Numbered from the stretch's first letter, positions 8,308 through 16,776 are shown. The stretch is DNA of 64,000 bases from Pseudomonas entomophila (GCF_029193575.1 NZ_JARGCS010000025.1:1-64000), one strand, 5' to 3'. Made by a program: numbers and translations. The notes: generated by a model from the letters alone, not told the origin.

Positions 8308-8946
8308 CTAGGGCGCCAAGCTGCGCAGCACCAACCCGGTGACGGCGTTCATGCCGGCTTCCAACTCAGGCAGGCCCCGCTGCTCCATGGTCACCGGATG
8401 GGTGTAGGGAATCAGCGCCTCGTGGATGCCGAGCACCACCTCGTCAAGCGGTGTCTTGCGCTCGAACTCGCCGCTGGCGCGCCCCTCCTCGATGATCGAC
8501 TGGACCATGTCGGTCAGCGCCTGCCAGTGCCCAGTGGCGGTACACCAGCGCTCCTCGGCAGCCACCGCGACCAGCTCGAACAGCTTGTTCTGGTTGATGA
8601 ACAGCGCGTGGCTCAAAAACAGCGCTTGGCGCGTGAACACCCTGAATTTTCGGGTCGCCGAAGACTCCTCGGCGATCAGCCGACGCAGTTCGTTGTCCAG
8701 CTCGCCCAGCACCATGGCGACGATCGCCTCGCCGATCGCCTGTTTGGACTCGAAGAACCGGTAGATGTACGCGGTGGTGATGCCGAGGGCCTTGGACAGG
8801 TCGGCGACGGTGGTCTTGCGGTAGCCGAACTGCCTGAAGTGCTGGTCGGCCACCCGCAGGATCTGCAGGCGTCGGTCATGCTCGGCAGGGCCGCGCTGGC
8901 CAGAGGATGGCAGCTCGATCGCTTGAGGGTCGGGGGACGGGTTCAT
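8308..8946 (-). CDS. TetR/AcrR family transcriptional regulator of the efflux system
   Basis: A 212-residue regulator with an N-terminal helix-turn-helix (TTVADLSKALGITTAYIYRF, about residues 48-67) and a helical ligand-binding C-terminal domain. It lies between the adaptor/pump operon and the divergently transcribed outer-membrane channel gene, so it is probably the local repressor of the tripartite pump. The ATG at 8946 is the first ATG in frame; upstream readings use a non-ATG codon inside the promoter. The TTGTTTACAG repeats on either side are candidate binding sites. Confidence 0.85.
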   Translation of the reverse strand: MNPSPDPQAIELPSSGQRGPAEHDRRLQILRVADQHFRQFGYRKTTVADLSKALGITTAYIYRFFESKQAIGEAIVAMVLGELDNELRRLIAEESSATRKFRVFTRQALFLSHALFINQNKLFELVAVAAEERWCTATGHWQALTDMVQSIIEEGRASGEFERKTPLDEVVLGIHEALIPYTHPVTMEQRGLPELEAGMNAVTGLVLRSLAP

Positions 8947-8987
8947 GAGTCGGGGTCCATTGACAGGCAAGTAACGATTTAAGAATA

Positions 8988-8997
8988 CTGTAAACAA
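8988..8997. promoter_or_regulatory. candidate TetR-regulator site, copy 2
   Basis: CTGTAAACAA is the exact reverse complement of the site at 8269-8278. It is located in the divergent promoter between the TetR gene and the outer-membrane channel gene. Confidence 0.35.
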
Positions 8998-9020
8998 TCA
9001 ATCTTTCTGAGGATACTGCA

Positions 9021-10520
9021 ATGACTCGGCACCTGATCAGGCGCACGCACAGTGTACTCGCGCTGGCGGCCCTCGCGGGCATCGGCGGTTGCATGGTCGG
9101 CCCCGACTACCGTCAACCCGCGCTGCACAGCCCCGAGCAGTTCATCGGCGCCAACGCCCTCGGTGAACACCAGGCCAACGCGCCGGAGGTGCCGTTCGAA
9201 CGTTGGTGGCAAGGCTTCGCCGACCCCGTGCTCGACCGCCTGGTCGACACCGCGCTGCACGAGAACCTCACCCTTGAGCAGGCCATGGCCCGCCGCGCAC
9301 AGGCCCGGGCCTACGCCCAGGGCGCCCGCGCCGAGTTGTTCCCGGTGGCGCGAGCGGGCGTCGATGCCAGCCATGCGCGGCAATCACTGCAGGACCCGTT
9401 GGTGGCCACCGAGCGCAATGTGCTGCCCGGCTTCGAGCGCAGCGGTTCGCTGTACGACGCCGGTGTGTCGAGCCTATGGGAAATCGACCTGGCTGGCGGT
9501 CTGCGTCGCGGTGCGCAGGCCGCACTGGCCGAGTACCAGGCGGCCCAGGCCGGCCAAGCGGCGGCACGTATCCAGGTGGCCGCCGGGGTGATCGACGGCT
9601 ACCTGCAGGTACGGCTGCTGCAGGCGCGGCTGGACGTCGCCGAACGGCAGGTGCGCACCCAGGCCGATATCGAGGGGCTGGTGAACACCCTGAAGGACCG
9701 CGGCCTGGCGCCCGATCGAGAACTGCAACAATCCCGTGCCGAGCTGGCCCTGAGCGAGGCCGCGGTGCCTGCCCTGCGCGCGCGCCTGGCCGCGGCGCGC
9801 AACCACCTCGACGTACTGCTGGGCCGCCAACCCGGCACTACGGACGCCGACCTCGACCATCCCGCACCACTGCCGAGCGCGCCACGCATCGCGGCCGCCG
9901 GTGGCAGCGCAGCGCTGCTGCGCAGGCGGCCGGACCTGATCGTCGCCGAACGCCGCCTGGCCGCCGCCAACGAACGCATTGGCCAAGCGCTGGCCGAGTA
10001 CTACCCCAAGGTGTCGCTGTCGGCACTGCTCGGCAGCACCACTACCCACGCCGGCAACCTGCTCAGCAGCGATGCCGGCAAGGCCGCCGCCACCCTCGGC
10101 CTGCGCTGGCGCCTGTTCGATTTCGGCCGGGTCGACGCCGAGGTGCAAGGTGCCAAGGGCGGCTATGCCGGGCAACTCGCCGAGTACCGCCAACGCGTGC
10201 TCGAAGCCAGCGCCGAAGTGGAGACCTCGATCAGCACCCTGCTCGAAGGCGAACGCCGCGCGCGCCTGCTGGATGCCAGCGAACGCGCCCGGGCCAGCGC
10301 CCGCGACGCCGTGCTGGCCAGCTACCGCCAGGGCAACGCCAGCCATATCGAACTGCTGGAAACCCAGGCACGCCTGCAAGCGGTGCAGGCCGAACGGCTG
10401 GACGCCGAGTACGCCGCCTCGGCCTCGGCAGTGGCGCTGTACAAGGCCCTGGGCGGCGGCTGGAATGGCACCGCCGCCGAGCAACCGCCCAGCCGCCATC
10501 GATCCCTTGCGCTGAACTAA
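9021..10520 (+). CDS. outer-membrane efflux channel lipoprotein (OprM/NodT family)
   Basis: A 499-residue TolC-superfamily channel. The signal peptide ends in the lipobox GIGGC, followed by MVGPDYRQP, the hallmark N terminus of NodT/OprM lipoproteins. The body contains two long alternating helical repeats; WEIDLAGGLRR near residue 155 and WRLFDFGRVDAEV near residue 365 are the paired barrel signatures. It has its own promoter, divergent from the TetR gene, and should complete the pump with the adaptor and permease at 4.1-8.2 kb. GAGG precedes the ATG at 9021. Confidence 0.9.
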   Translation: MTRHLIRRTHSVLALAALAGIGGCMVGPDYRQPALHSPEQFIGANALGEHQANAPEVPFERWWQGFADPVLDRLVDTALHENLTLEQAMARRAQARAYAQGARAELFPVARAGVDASHARQSLQDPLVATERNVLPGFERSGSLYDAGVSSLWEIDLAGGLRRGAQAALAEYQAAQAGQAAARIQVAAGVIDGYLQVRLLQARLDVAERQVRTQADIEGLVNTLKDRGLAPDRELQQSRAELALSEAAVPALRARLAAARNHLDVLLGRQPGTTDADLDHPAPLPSAPRIAAAGGSAALLRRRPDLIVAERRLAAANERIGQALAEYYPKVSLSALLGSTTTHAGNLLSSDAGKAAATLGLRWRLFDFGRVDAEVQGAKGGYAGQLAEYRQRVLEASAEVETSISTLLEGERRARLLDASERARASARDAVLASYRQGNASHIELLETQARLQAVQAERLDAEYAASASAVALYKALGGGWNGTAAEQPPSRHRSLALN

Positions 10521-10575
10521 ACCGGACCCGACGGCTTCACAGTCCCATAGACGCCACCAAGCGGATGGGATCGCC

Positions 10576-11688
10576 ATGCCCCAAGCAGCAACGCCGAAAG
10601 CCGCCGTCGTCCTGCTCGACACCCGCGAGCACACCCCCGACCACGAGCGCGCCGTGCAGCACAAGCTCGCCGAGTACCTGGCGCGCCTGCTCGGCGTGCC
10701 GCACGTGACGCCGGAACGCCCGCCCACGGCCGACGACCACTACTATTACCTGCCCACCGAAACCCTCATCGACCCGGCGCGCTACGCGCCGCTGGGTATC
10801 CAAGGCGAGCTGGACCTGTTCGGCGGCCTGGTCAGCGCGCCGTACATGGCCACCAAGGCCATCTCCCACCCCCTGCCCGCCGACGCCTGCTTCCCGACCG
10901 GCTGGACCGACGCCTTCGCCCAGCAGGCCAGCGACGCCCTGCTGCGCGGCTACAGCGTGTTCGCCAAGGACGACGCTCGCCGCGCCGCCGAGCTGCTGTT
11001 GCGCGAAGGCCCTGTGCGGCTCAAGCCAGTGAGGGCCTGCGCCGGGCGCGGGCAAGTGGTGATCGAGCGACTGGAGCAACTAGAGCCCCTGCTCGCCGCC
11101 ATGGACGATGCCGACCTGGCGCTGTGGGGGCTAGTGCTCGAGGAAGACCTCAGCGAGGTGCAAACCTTCAGCGTCGGCCAGGTCAGGGTCGCGGGTCTGA
11201 CCTGCAGTTACCACGGCACCCAGCAACTGACCCGCGACCACACGGGCCAGGAAGTCTACGGCGGCTCCGACCTGGTGGTGGTGCGCGGCGACTACCAGGC
11301 GCTGCTGCAACTGCCAATGGAAGACCACCTGCGCCTGGCGATCAACCAGGCGATGACCTACGAACAAGCCGCCGAGCGCCACTTCCCCGGCTTCATCGCC
11401 TCACGCCGTAACTACGACATTGCCCGTGGCCGTGACCGCCACGGCCACCTGCGCAGTGGCGTGCTGGAGCAATCCTGGCGCCTGGGGGGCGCCAGCAGCG
11501 CCGAGCTGCTGGCCGCGCAGGCGTTTGCCGACGACCCGGCGCTGCGACGCGTGCGGGCCTCCACCCACGAGGTGTTCGGCAGGCCGCAGCTGCCTGCCGA
11601 CGCGACACTTTTCTACCAGGGGGAAGACAGTGAACTCGGACTCTTCAGCAAATTCGCGCGGATCCGCGAGCATGAGCATCCAGAGTGA
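10576..11688 (+). CDS. DUF3182 family protein (ATP-grasp-like)
   Basis: A 370-residue soluble protein that I recognise as DUF3182, a Pseudomonas-centred family of unknown function. The segment RLKPVRACAGRGQVV near residue 150 and the later EEDLSEVQTFSVGQ and RRNYDIARG segments recall ATP-grasp ligases: lysine/arginine phosphate contacts followed by acidic metal ligands. There is no signal peptide. The stop overlaps the start of the downstream hydrolase by 17 bases, so the two are co-translated and probably act together. The ATP-grasp relation is my inference and the substrate is unknown. Confidence 0.75.
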   Translation: MPQAATPKAAVVLLDTREHTPDHERAVQHKLAEYLARLLGVPHVTPERPPTADDHYYYLPTETLIDPARYAPLGIQGELDLFGGLVSAPYMATKAISHPLPADACFPTGWTDAFAQQASDALLRGYSVFAKDDARRAAELLLREGPVRLKPVRACAGRGQVVIERLEQLEPLLAAMDDADLALWGLVLEEDLSEVQTFSVGQVRVAGLTCSYHGTQQLTRDHTGQEVYGGSDLVVVRGDYQALLQLPMEDHLRLAINQAMTYEQAAERHFPGFIASRRNYDIARGRDRHGHLRSGVLEQSWRLGGASSAELLAAQAFADDPALRRVRASTHEVFGRPQLPADATLFYQGEDSELGLFSKFARIREHEHPE

Positions 11689-12442
11689 AACCGTGGAACT
11701 GGACGTCGAGGGCGAGCGCATCGCGGGCACCCTGGTCAGCCCCGGCGGCCAGATGCCCGGCATTCTCTTCGTCCACGGCTGGGGCGGCAGCCAGCAGCGC
11801 GACCTGGCCCGCGCCCGGCAGATCACCGGCCTGGGCTGCGTGTGCATGACCTTCGACCTGCGCGGCCATGAAAAAACCGAGAGCCAGCGCCTGACGGTAA
11901 CCCGCGAGCAGAACCTCGCCGACCTGCTGACTGCATACGACCGTCTGGCCAGCCACCCGAACGTGGACCCCGCCGCCATCGCCGTGATCGGCAGCAGCTA
12001 CGGCGGCTACCTGGCAACCCTGCTGACGGCTCGACGCCCGGTGAAATGGTTGGCACTGCGGGTGCCAGCGCTGTACTGGGACGACGAGTGGAACATGCCC
12101 AAGCAGGGGCTCGACCGCCAGCGCCTGAATGCCTACCGCCTGAGCCCACTGGGCCCGGCCGACAACCGCGCCCTGGCCGCCTGCGCCGAATTCGCCGGCG
12201 ACGTGCTGCTGGTGGAGTCGGAACAGGACGACTACGTGCCCCACAGCACGTTGATGAGCTACCGCTCGGCGTTCGTCAGCGCGCACTCCCTGACCCATCG
12301 CACCGTCGACGGTGCCGACCACGCTCTGTCGAGCGAGGAAAGCCAGAAGGCCTACAGCGCCATCCTCACCGCCTGGGTCGGTGAAATGGTCATCGGCGCG
12401 CGCCTGGACCGCTATCCGCACTACGCGCCCTGGTATGCCTGA
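11672..12442 (+). CDS. alpha/beta hydrolase
   Basis: A 256-residue alpha/beta hydrolase. The nucleophile elbow is GSSYGG near residue 110, the oxyanion region is FVHGWGGS near residue 33, and the likely acid and base are Asp in SEQDDYVP and His in GADHAL. Size and motifs fit the dienelactone hydrolase/peptidase-like branch, with no signal peptide. It overlaps the 3' end of the DUF3182 gene (ATGAGC inside its last codons), so it forms a two-gene operon. Its 3' end also overlaps the convergent monooxygenase gene by about 22 bases. The substrate is unknown. Confidence 0.85.
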   Translation: MSIQSETVELDVEGERIAGTLVSPGGQMPGILFVHGWGGSQQRDLARARQITGLGCVCMTFDLRGHEKTESQRLTVTREQNLADLLTAYDRLASHPNVDPAAIAVIGSSYGGYLATLLTARRPVKWLALRVPALYWDDEWNMPKQGLDRQRLNAYRLSPLGPADNRALAACAEFAGDVLLVESEQDDYVPHSTLMSYRSAFVSAHSLTHRTVDGADHALSSEESQKAYSAILTAWVGEMVIGARLDRYPHYAPWYA

Positions 12443-12801
12443 GCCTCGCCGACCTGGCAGTGCAGGCCGCCATCAACTCCCCGCACCAGGCTGCGCAGGG
12501 CTTGATAGGCGGTGAAATTGACGCCGCGCGCCTGGTGCCGCTGCAGCAGGTCGAGGAACGGCTCCTCGACGAAGCATGGCGCCGCTGCCGCCCATTCGTG
12601 GCGCGACTGCCATTGCAGGCACTGCAGCACGCGGCTGCCGTCTTCACTGGCCTGCACGCTGACCCCCAACAGCCCCTCGCAGCGCGTGGCGATCTGCTCG
12701 GCGCGCAGCACCAGGGCCTCGGCCAGCGCCTGTTGCCGGGCCGCTGGCACTTCGTACTCGATCATCTGGGTGAACCACAGGGAATGGGGTTGGGCCGCCA
12801 T
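12421..12801 (-). CDS. antibiotic biosynthesis monooxygenase-type protein, SoxR-controlled
   Basis: A 126-residue protein with the ABM-type dimeric alpha/beta barrel layout: FTQMIEYEVPAARQQALAEAL, then SVQASEDGSRVLQCLQWQSRHEW, then a C-terminal AYQALRSL helix. Family members oxidise small aromatic or quinone-like substrates without a cofactor. The ATG at 12801 has AAGGAG upstream. The divergent promoter carries a SoxR box between -35 and -10, so the gene should be induced by redox-cycling compounds. SoxR-linked monooxygenases are known in P. aeruginosa. The exact reaction is not deducible. Confidence 0.8.
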   Translation of the reverse strand: MAAQPHSLWFTQMIEYEVPAARQQALAEALVLRAEQIATRCEGLLGVSVQASEDGSRVLQCLQWQSRHEWAAAAPCFVEEPFLDLLQRHQARGVNFTAYQALRSLVRGVDGGLHCQVGEAQAYQGA

Positions 12802-12844
12802 CGACAGTCTCCTTGCTCTGGTTGCTTGCAGCGTGATGGCGAGC

Positions 12845-12875
12845 AGGGTAAAACCTCTAGTTAACTCAAGGTCAA
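12845..12875 (-). promoter_or_regulatory. SoxR-activated promoter with SoxR box
   Basis: On the minus strand TTGACC (-35, 12870-12875) and TACCCT (-10, 12845-12850) are 19 bp apart, the over-long spacer characteristic of MerR-family activation. The spacer region contains CCTCTAGTTAACTCAAGG (12854-12871), which differs from the E. coli SoxR box CCTCAAGTTAACTTGAGG at only three positions. It drives the monooxygenase and overlaps the soxR upstream region. Confidence 0.85.
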
Positions 12876-12887
12876 GGATTTTATCCA

Positions 12888-13355
12888 ATGCCCGTCAAGG
12901 CGCCCTTATCCCCCGATCGCCTGCTCAGCGTCGGCCAATTGGCAGCGCGCAGCGGCGTCGCCGTGACCGCCCTGCACTTCTATGAAACCAAAGGCTTGAT
13001 CCACAGCAGCCGCAACGCTGGCAACCAGCGGCGCTACGAACGGGCGATGCTGCGCCGGGTGGCGGTGATCAAGATGGCCCAGCGCCTGGGCGTGCCGCTG
13101 GCACAGGTCGCTGAGGCGCTGGGCACGCTGCCCAAGGGGCATACGCCGACGGCCGAGGACTGGCAGCGCTTTTCGGCACGTTGGCGTGATGACCTGAGCC
13201 GTCGGATCGATGAGCTGGTGATGTTGCGCGACCAGCTGGATGGTTGCATTGGCTGTGGCTGCATGTCGCTGAAGGAATGCCCGCTGCGCAATCACCATGA
13301 TCGGCTGGCTGAGGAAGGGCCGGGGCCTCATCCGCCTGAGCAGGCGGTGGTGTGA
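12888..13355 (+). CDS. soxR: redox-sensitive transcriptional activator SoxR
   Basis: A 155-residue MerR-family regulator. The winged helix-turn-helix is at about residues 13-50 ([20 protein letters not shown]) and the dimerisation helix at about residues 85-120. The [2Fe-2S] motif [12 protein letters not shown] (Cys-x2-Cys-x-Cys-x5-Cys) is intact near the C terminus and diagnostic of SoxR. It senses superoxide or redox-cycling drugs, phenazines and quinones. The gene is divergent from the monooxygenase, sharing an 86-bp region with the SoxR box, so autoregulation is likely. In pseudomonads SoxR controls a small set of drug-handling genes rather than soxS. Confidence 0.95.
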   Translation: MPVKAPLSPDRLLSVGQLAARSGVAVTALHFYETKGLIHSSRNAGNQRRYERAMLRRVAVIKMAQRLGVPLAQVAEALGTLPKGHTPTAEDWQRFSARWRDDLSRRIDELVMLRDQLDGCIGCGCMSLKECPLRNHHDRLAEEGPGPHPPEQAVV

Positions 13356-13382
13356 CCTGGCTTTTTGGGTCTGTGCGGGCCC

Positions 13383-14366
13383 TCACCCCAACACGGCAAA
13401 CCGTCGCCGATAATCACTCGGCGTCACCCCGGTAACCCGCTGGAACACCTTGCGAAACGCGCCAGGGTCCTGATAACCCACGCCCCAGGCGATCTGGTCG
13501 ACGCTGCGCCGGGTGAACTCCAGCAACCGGCACGCTCGCCCCACCCGCACCTGCTGGCAGTACTCGGTCGGCCGCAACCCGGTGGCGGCGCGGAAACGCC
13601 GCAGGAAGGTGCGTTCCTCAAGCCCTGCGCACTCGGCCATGCTCGCCAGGCTCGCCTCGCGCGCGCCGCTGCCCTGCAACCAGTGCTGGACCTTCAACAC
13701 CGCTTCGTCACCATGCTCCAGGCGCGGACTGAACACCGCCCCAGGCAGCGCCGTGGCCACGGGTTCGACCGCCAGGTAGCGCGCCGTCTCACGCGCCAGG
13801 GTCGCGCCCAGGAAGCGCTCCAGCAAGCGCAGGCCCAGGTCGGTCCAGGCCATCAACCCGGCGGAGGTCATGATGTCGCCATCGTCCAGCACCGGCTGGC
13901 TGGCCTCCACCCGCACCCGCGGGAAGCGCTCGGCCAGCGCTTGCGCGTAGTTCCAATGACTGGTGGCCGAGCGGCCATCGAGCAGCCCGCTGGCGGCGAT
14001 GAAGAACACCCCGATGCACACCGACGCCAGCACCGTGCCGCGCTCGTGCCACTGGCGCAGCTGCGCACCGTGCAACGCCAGCAACGCCGGTTGCGGCGCC
14101 TGCCCCAGGCTCGGTGGCACCACCAGCACGCGTACTGCGTGGGACGCCTGCGGTTGACTGTCATGCACCGCTTGCAACTGCCCGGCCGCGTCGGCCTGCC
14201 AGTGGCTGACCCGCACCCGCGGCAGTTCGCTGGCGCCGAGTTCGTCGGCGACGCGGTTGGCCACCGTGAACAGGTCGGTCAAGCCATGCACGGCTGCGCC
14301 CTGCGCCCCGGGGTAGAGCAGCACGCCGATCTCCAGGCAGAGCGGGGTGTCAGTTTTTGCCGTCAT
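13383..14366 (-). CDS. GlxA-type AraC family transcriptional regulator
   Basis: A 327-residue regulator with an N-terminal DJ-1/PfpI-like domain (about residues 10-190, with Cys in the LASVCIGVF nucleophile-elbow position) and a C-terminal AraC double helix-turn-helix (about residues 220-320, with DQIAWGVGYQDPGAFRKVFQR as the second motif). It is transcribed divergently from a cysteine hydrolase gene, the classic arrangement for local activation of an amidase-type enzyme. The start at 14366 is the first ATG; the longer reading begins at a TTG without a ribosome binding site. Confidence 0.9.
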   Translation of the reverse strand: MTAKTDTPLCLEIGVLLYPGAQGAAVHGLTDLFTVANRVADELGASELPRVRVSHWQADAAGQLQAVHDSQPQASHAVRVLVVPPSLGQAPQPALLALHGAQLRQWHERGTVLASVCIGVFFIAASGLLDGRSATSHWNYAQALAERFPRVRVEASQPVLDDGDIMTSAGLMAWTDLGLRLLERFLGATLARETARYLAVEPVATALPGAVFSPRLEHGDEAVLKVQHWLQGSGAREASLASMAECAGLEERTFLRRFRAATGLRPTEYCQQVRVGRACRLLEFTRRSVDQIAWGVGYQDPGAFRKVFQRVTGVTPSDYRRRFAVLG

Positions 14367-14452
14367 TGTGTAGATCGCGCCAATCCTCAAGCAGGTCGTC
14401 CAAGCCTATAACTATCAGCACACCACGACTACTGCCCAAGGAGGCACGCACC

Positions 14453-15010
14453 ATGAGCAAACAGGCCCTGATCCTCATCGATATCCAGAACGACTACTTC
14501 CCAGGTGGCAAATGGACCCTCGACCACGCCCACGCCGCCGCCGACAACGCCGCCCGCCTGCTGGGCGCGGCACGCGAGCGTGGCGACCTGGTGGTGCACG
14601 TGCGCCATGAGTTCGCCTCGGCCGATGCACCGTTCTTCGCCCCCGGCTCGGAAGGCGCTGCGATCCACGCCAAGGTCACCCCGGCGGCCGGCGAGCCGGT
14701 TGTGCTCAAGCACCAGGTCAACGCGTTCCTGGGTACCGACCTGAAGGCGATCCTCGACCAGCAGGGTATCCAGGCGCTGACCATCACCGGCAGCATGAGC
14801 CACATGTGCATCGACGCCGCCACACGCGCCGCCGCCGATTTCGGCTACCAGGTCAGCGTGGCCAACGATGCCTGCGCCACCCTGCCGCTGGACTTCGCCG
14901 GCGAAACGGTACCGGCGGCGCAAGTGCATTCGGCAGCCATGGCGGCGCTGGCCTTTGCCTATGCACGAGTGGAGAGCACAGAGACGCTGCTGGGAGAATA
15001 CGCGAGCTGA
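14453..15010 (+). CDS. cysteine hydrolase, isochorismatase-like family
   Basis: A 185-residue isochorismatase-fold amidohydrolase. The catalytic triad is visible: Asp in LILIDIQNDYF near residue 10, Lys in VVLKHQVNAF near residue 85, and Cys in SMSHMCIDAATRAA near residue 120. Such enzymes cleave amides such as nicotinamide or N-carbamoyl compounds; the specific substrate is not evident. The ATG at 14453 has AAGGAGG. It is divergent from the GlxA-type regulator, which is probably its activator. Confidence 0.9.
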   Translation: MSKQALILIDIQNDYFPGGKWTLDHAHAAADNAARLLGAARERGDLVVHVRHEFASADAPFFAPGSEGAAIHAKVTPAAGEPVVLKHQVNAFLGTDLKAILDQQGIQALTITGSMSHMCIDAATRAAADFGYQVSVANDACATLPLDFAGETVPAAQVHSAAMAALAFAYARVESTETLLGEYAS

Positions 15011-15031
15011 AGGCGGGCTCTTTCGAATGCC

Positions 15032-15050
15032 GGGACCGCCTTGCGGTCCC
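15032..15050. terminator. hairpin between convergent genes
   Basis: GGGACCGC and GCGGTCCC form a perfect 8-bp stem with a CTT loop between the cysteine hydrolase and the convergent regulator gene. No long T tract follows. Confidence 0.55.
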
Positions 15051-15060
15051 GCTTGAACGC

Positions 15061-15636
15061 TCAGATGACCACGTTGCGCACAAAGCGCGTAGGCACCTCG
15101 CCATCATTGCGATAGGCGTAGCGACAGTCGCTGGGGAAGATGTGGAACTCACCGGTGCCCAGGCGCAACTCGCCACCTTCGATCACCAGCGTCAGACAGC
15201 CTTCGGTGACGAAGATCTGCTCGCTCCAACCCTCGGCGTCGGCTTCGCTAGCGTAGTGTTCACCCGGCGCCAGGGTCCAGGCCCACAGCTCTACCTCACG
15301 TCGCGCCGGGCTGCTACCCAGCAGCATCGCGCGGCTGTCGGGATGCTCGCCGGCCCAGGCCAATTCGTTGATGCGCCCAGGGTCGCGCTGGTCGGGCGCC
15401 TGGATCAAGGTGCTGAAGGCCACGCCCAAAGCCTCGGCGATCAAGTCCAACGTGGTGAGGCTGACGTTCTTCTCCCCAGCCTCGATCGCCACCAGCATCC
15501 GTCGACTGACCCCGGAGGTTTCCGCCAGGGCGGTCTGGCTGAGGCCGGCGGCGTTGCGCAGGCGGCGGATGTTCTGGCTGACGTGCTGAAGCACCGAGGC
15601 GCGGTGCGCGGAATCTTTGTGCACTATATTGCTCAC
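15061..15636 (-). CDS. XRE family regulator with C-terminal cupin domain
   Basis: A 191-residue regulator with an N-terminal XRE helix-turn-helix (NIRRLRNAAGLSQTALAETS through SRRMLVAIEAGEKN, about residues 20-60) and a C-terminal cupin (about residues 105-190) that should bind a small ligand. It is transcribed divergently from an EamA exporter, a frequent amino-acid-efflux pairing. No ATG is available before the HTH; GTG at 15636 is preferred and GTG at 15624 is possible. A palindromic operator overlaps the first codons and a second overlaps a perfect TATACT -10, implying tight autorepression and a very short leader. Confidence 0.85.
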   Translation of the reverse strand: MSNIVHKDSAHRASVLQHVSQNIRRLRNAAGLSQTALAETSGVSRRMLVAIEAGEKNVSLTTLDLIAEALGVAFSTLIQAPDQRDPGRINELAWAGEHPDSRAMLLGSSPARREVELWAWTLAPGEHYASEADAEGWSEQIFVTEGCLTLVIEGGELRLGTGEFHIFPSDCRYAYRNDGEVPTRFVRNVVI

Positions 15637-15661
15637 TGGTAGGGGTTGCGCAGTATACTGC
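15621..15661. promoter_or_regulatory. divergent promoter with two palindromic operators
   Basis: GCACTATATTGC (15621-15632) and the perfect palindrome GCAGTATACTGC (15650-15661) both fit GCA-N-TATA-N-TGC, with centres 29 bp apart. The second contains TATACT on both strands, so it can serve as -10 for either divergent gene; on the plus strand TTGCTC lies 18 bp upstream. A third copy lies before the rhtA-like gene at 605-616. Confidence 0.6.
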
Positions 15662-15708
15662 CCACTTTCGCGGCGATTGTGCGCCGCCCCTGCCGAGTGC
15701 GCAAGACC

Positions 15709-16656
15709 ATGACCCCGAGCAAGCACGGCCCACGGCCGTCCGTTTCCTTTCGCCTGAGCAAGGCCGAACTGGTACTGGTGTTCATCACCATGCTGTGGGG
15801 CGGCACCTTCCTGATCGTGCACAACGTCATGACCGTCAGCGGCCCGATGTTCTTCGTCGGCCTGCGTTTCGCCGCCGCCGCCTTGTTCGTCGGCATCGTC
15901 TCGGCACGCGCGCTGCCGGGGCTGACCTTCACCGAATTGAAGGCCGGGGTGCTGATCGGCGTGTCGATCATGCTCGGCTACGGCTTGCAGACGATGGGCC
16001 TGCAAACCATCAATAGCAGCCAATCGGCGTTCATCACCGCACTCTACGTGCCTTTCGTGCCCCTGCTGCAATGGCTGGTGCTGGGCCGCCGCCCCGGGCT
16101 GATGCCGAGCCTGGGCATCGGCCTGGCGTTCGTCGGCCTGATGCTGCTGGCCGGCCCCGAGGGCGGCGCATTGCACTTCAGCGAAGGCGAACTGGTGACC
16201 CTGGTGAGCGCGGTGGCGATCGCCGGCGAGATCATTCTGATCAGTCGCTACGCCGGTAAGGTCGACGTGCGCCGGGTCACCGTGGTGCAGTTGGCTACCG
16301 CCTCGGTGCTGTCGTTCCTGATGATCGTGCCCACCCGCGAGGCGCTGCCAGATTTCTCCTGGCTGCTGCTGGGCAGCGCCATTGGCCTGGGCGCCATGAG
16401 CGCAGTCATCCAAGTGGCGATGAACTGGGCGCAGAAGTCCGTATCACCCACCCGCGCCACCCTGATCTATGCCGGCGAGCCTGTGTGGGCCGGCATCGTC
16501 GGGCGCATCGCTGGCGAGCGTCTGCCAGGGGTGGCATTGATCGGCGCACTGCTGATCGTGGTCGCCGTGGTGGTCAGCGAACTGAAGATTCGCCGCGCCA
16601 GCGCGCCGCTGGCGCACGACGGTGTGGGCGCGCGCGAAGGCGAGCCGGGGCGTTGA
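15709..16656 (+). CDS. EamA/DMT family transporter
   Basis: A 315-residue inner-membrane protein with ten predicted membrane segments in two EamA repeats (first near residues 15-145, second near 160-295). It begins at LSKAELVLVFITMLWGGTF, the usual DMT N terminus. It probably exports an amino acid or small metabolite sensed by the cupin domain of the divergent regulator. The ATG at 15709 is preferred; GTG at 15697 is an alternative, and neither has a strong ribosome binding site. This is the second EamA exporter in the window with the same operator type. Confidence 0.85.
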   Translation: MTPSKHGPRPSVSFRLSKAELVLVFITMLWGGTFLIVHNVMTVSGPMFFVGLRFAAAALFVGIVSARALPGLTFTELKAGVLIGVSIMLGYGLQTMGLQTINSSQSAFITALYVPFVPLLQWLVLGRRPGLMPSLGIGLAFVGLMLLAGPEGGALHFSEGELVTLVSAVAIAGEIILISRYAGKVDVRRVTVVQLATASVLSFLMIVPTREALPDFSWLLLGSAIGLGAMSAVIQVAMNWAQKSVSPTRATLIYAGEPVWAGIVGRIAGERLPGVALIGALLIVVAVVVSELKIRRASAPLAHDGVGAREGEPGR

Positions 16657-16747
16657 AGGCGACAATAACGGCTATGCTTTGAAAAAAACTGTTATAAAAA
16701 AGCCGCTTCTCACACCGTCTTTGTAGGATTCTGCGACAGCTTGCGGG

Positions 16748-16776
16748 TTGGTCATCCATCGCGTGGCACGTATGAT
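16748..16776 (+). promoter_or_regulatory. candidate promoter of the Mrp antiporter operon
   Basis: TTGGTC (16748-16753) and TATGAT (16771-16776) are separated by 17 bp, about 30 bp before the first antiporter gene. Confidence 0.5.
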
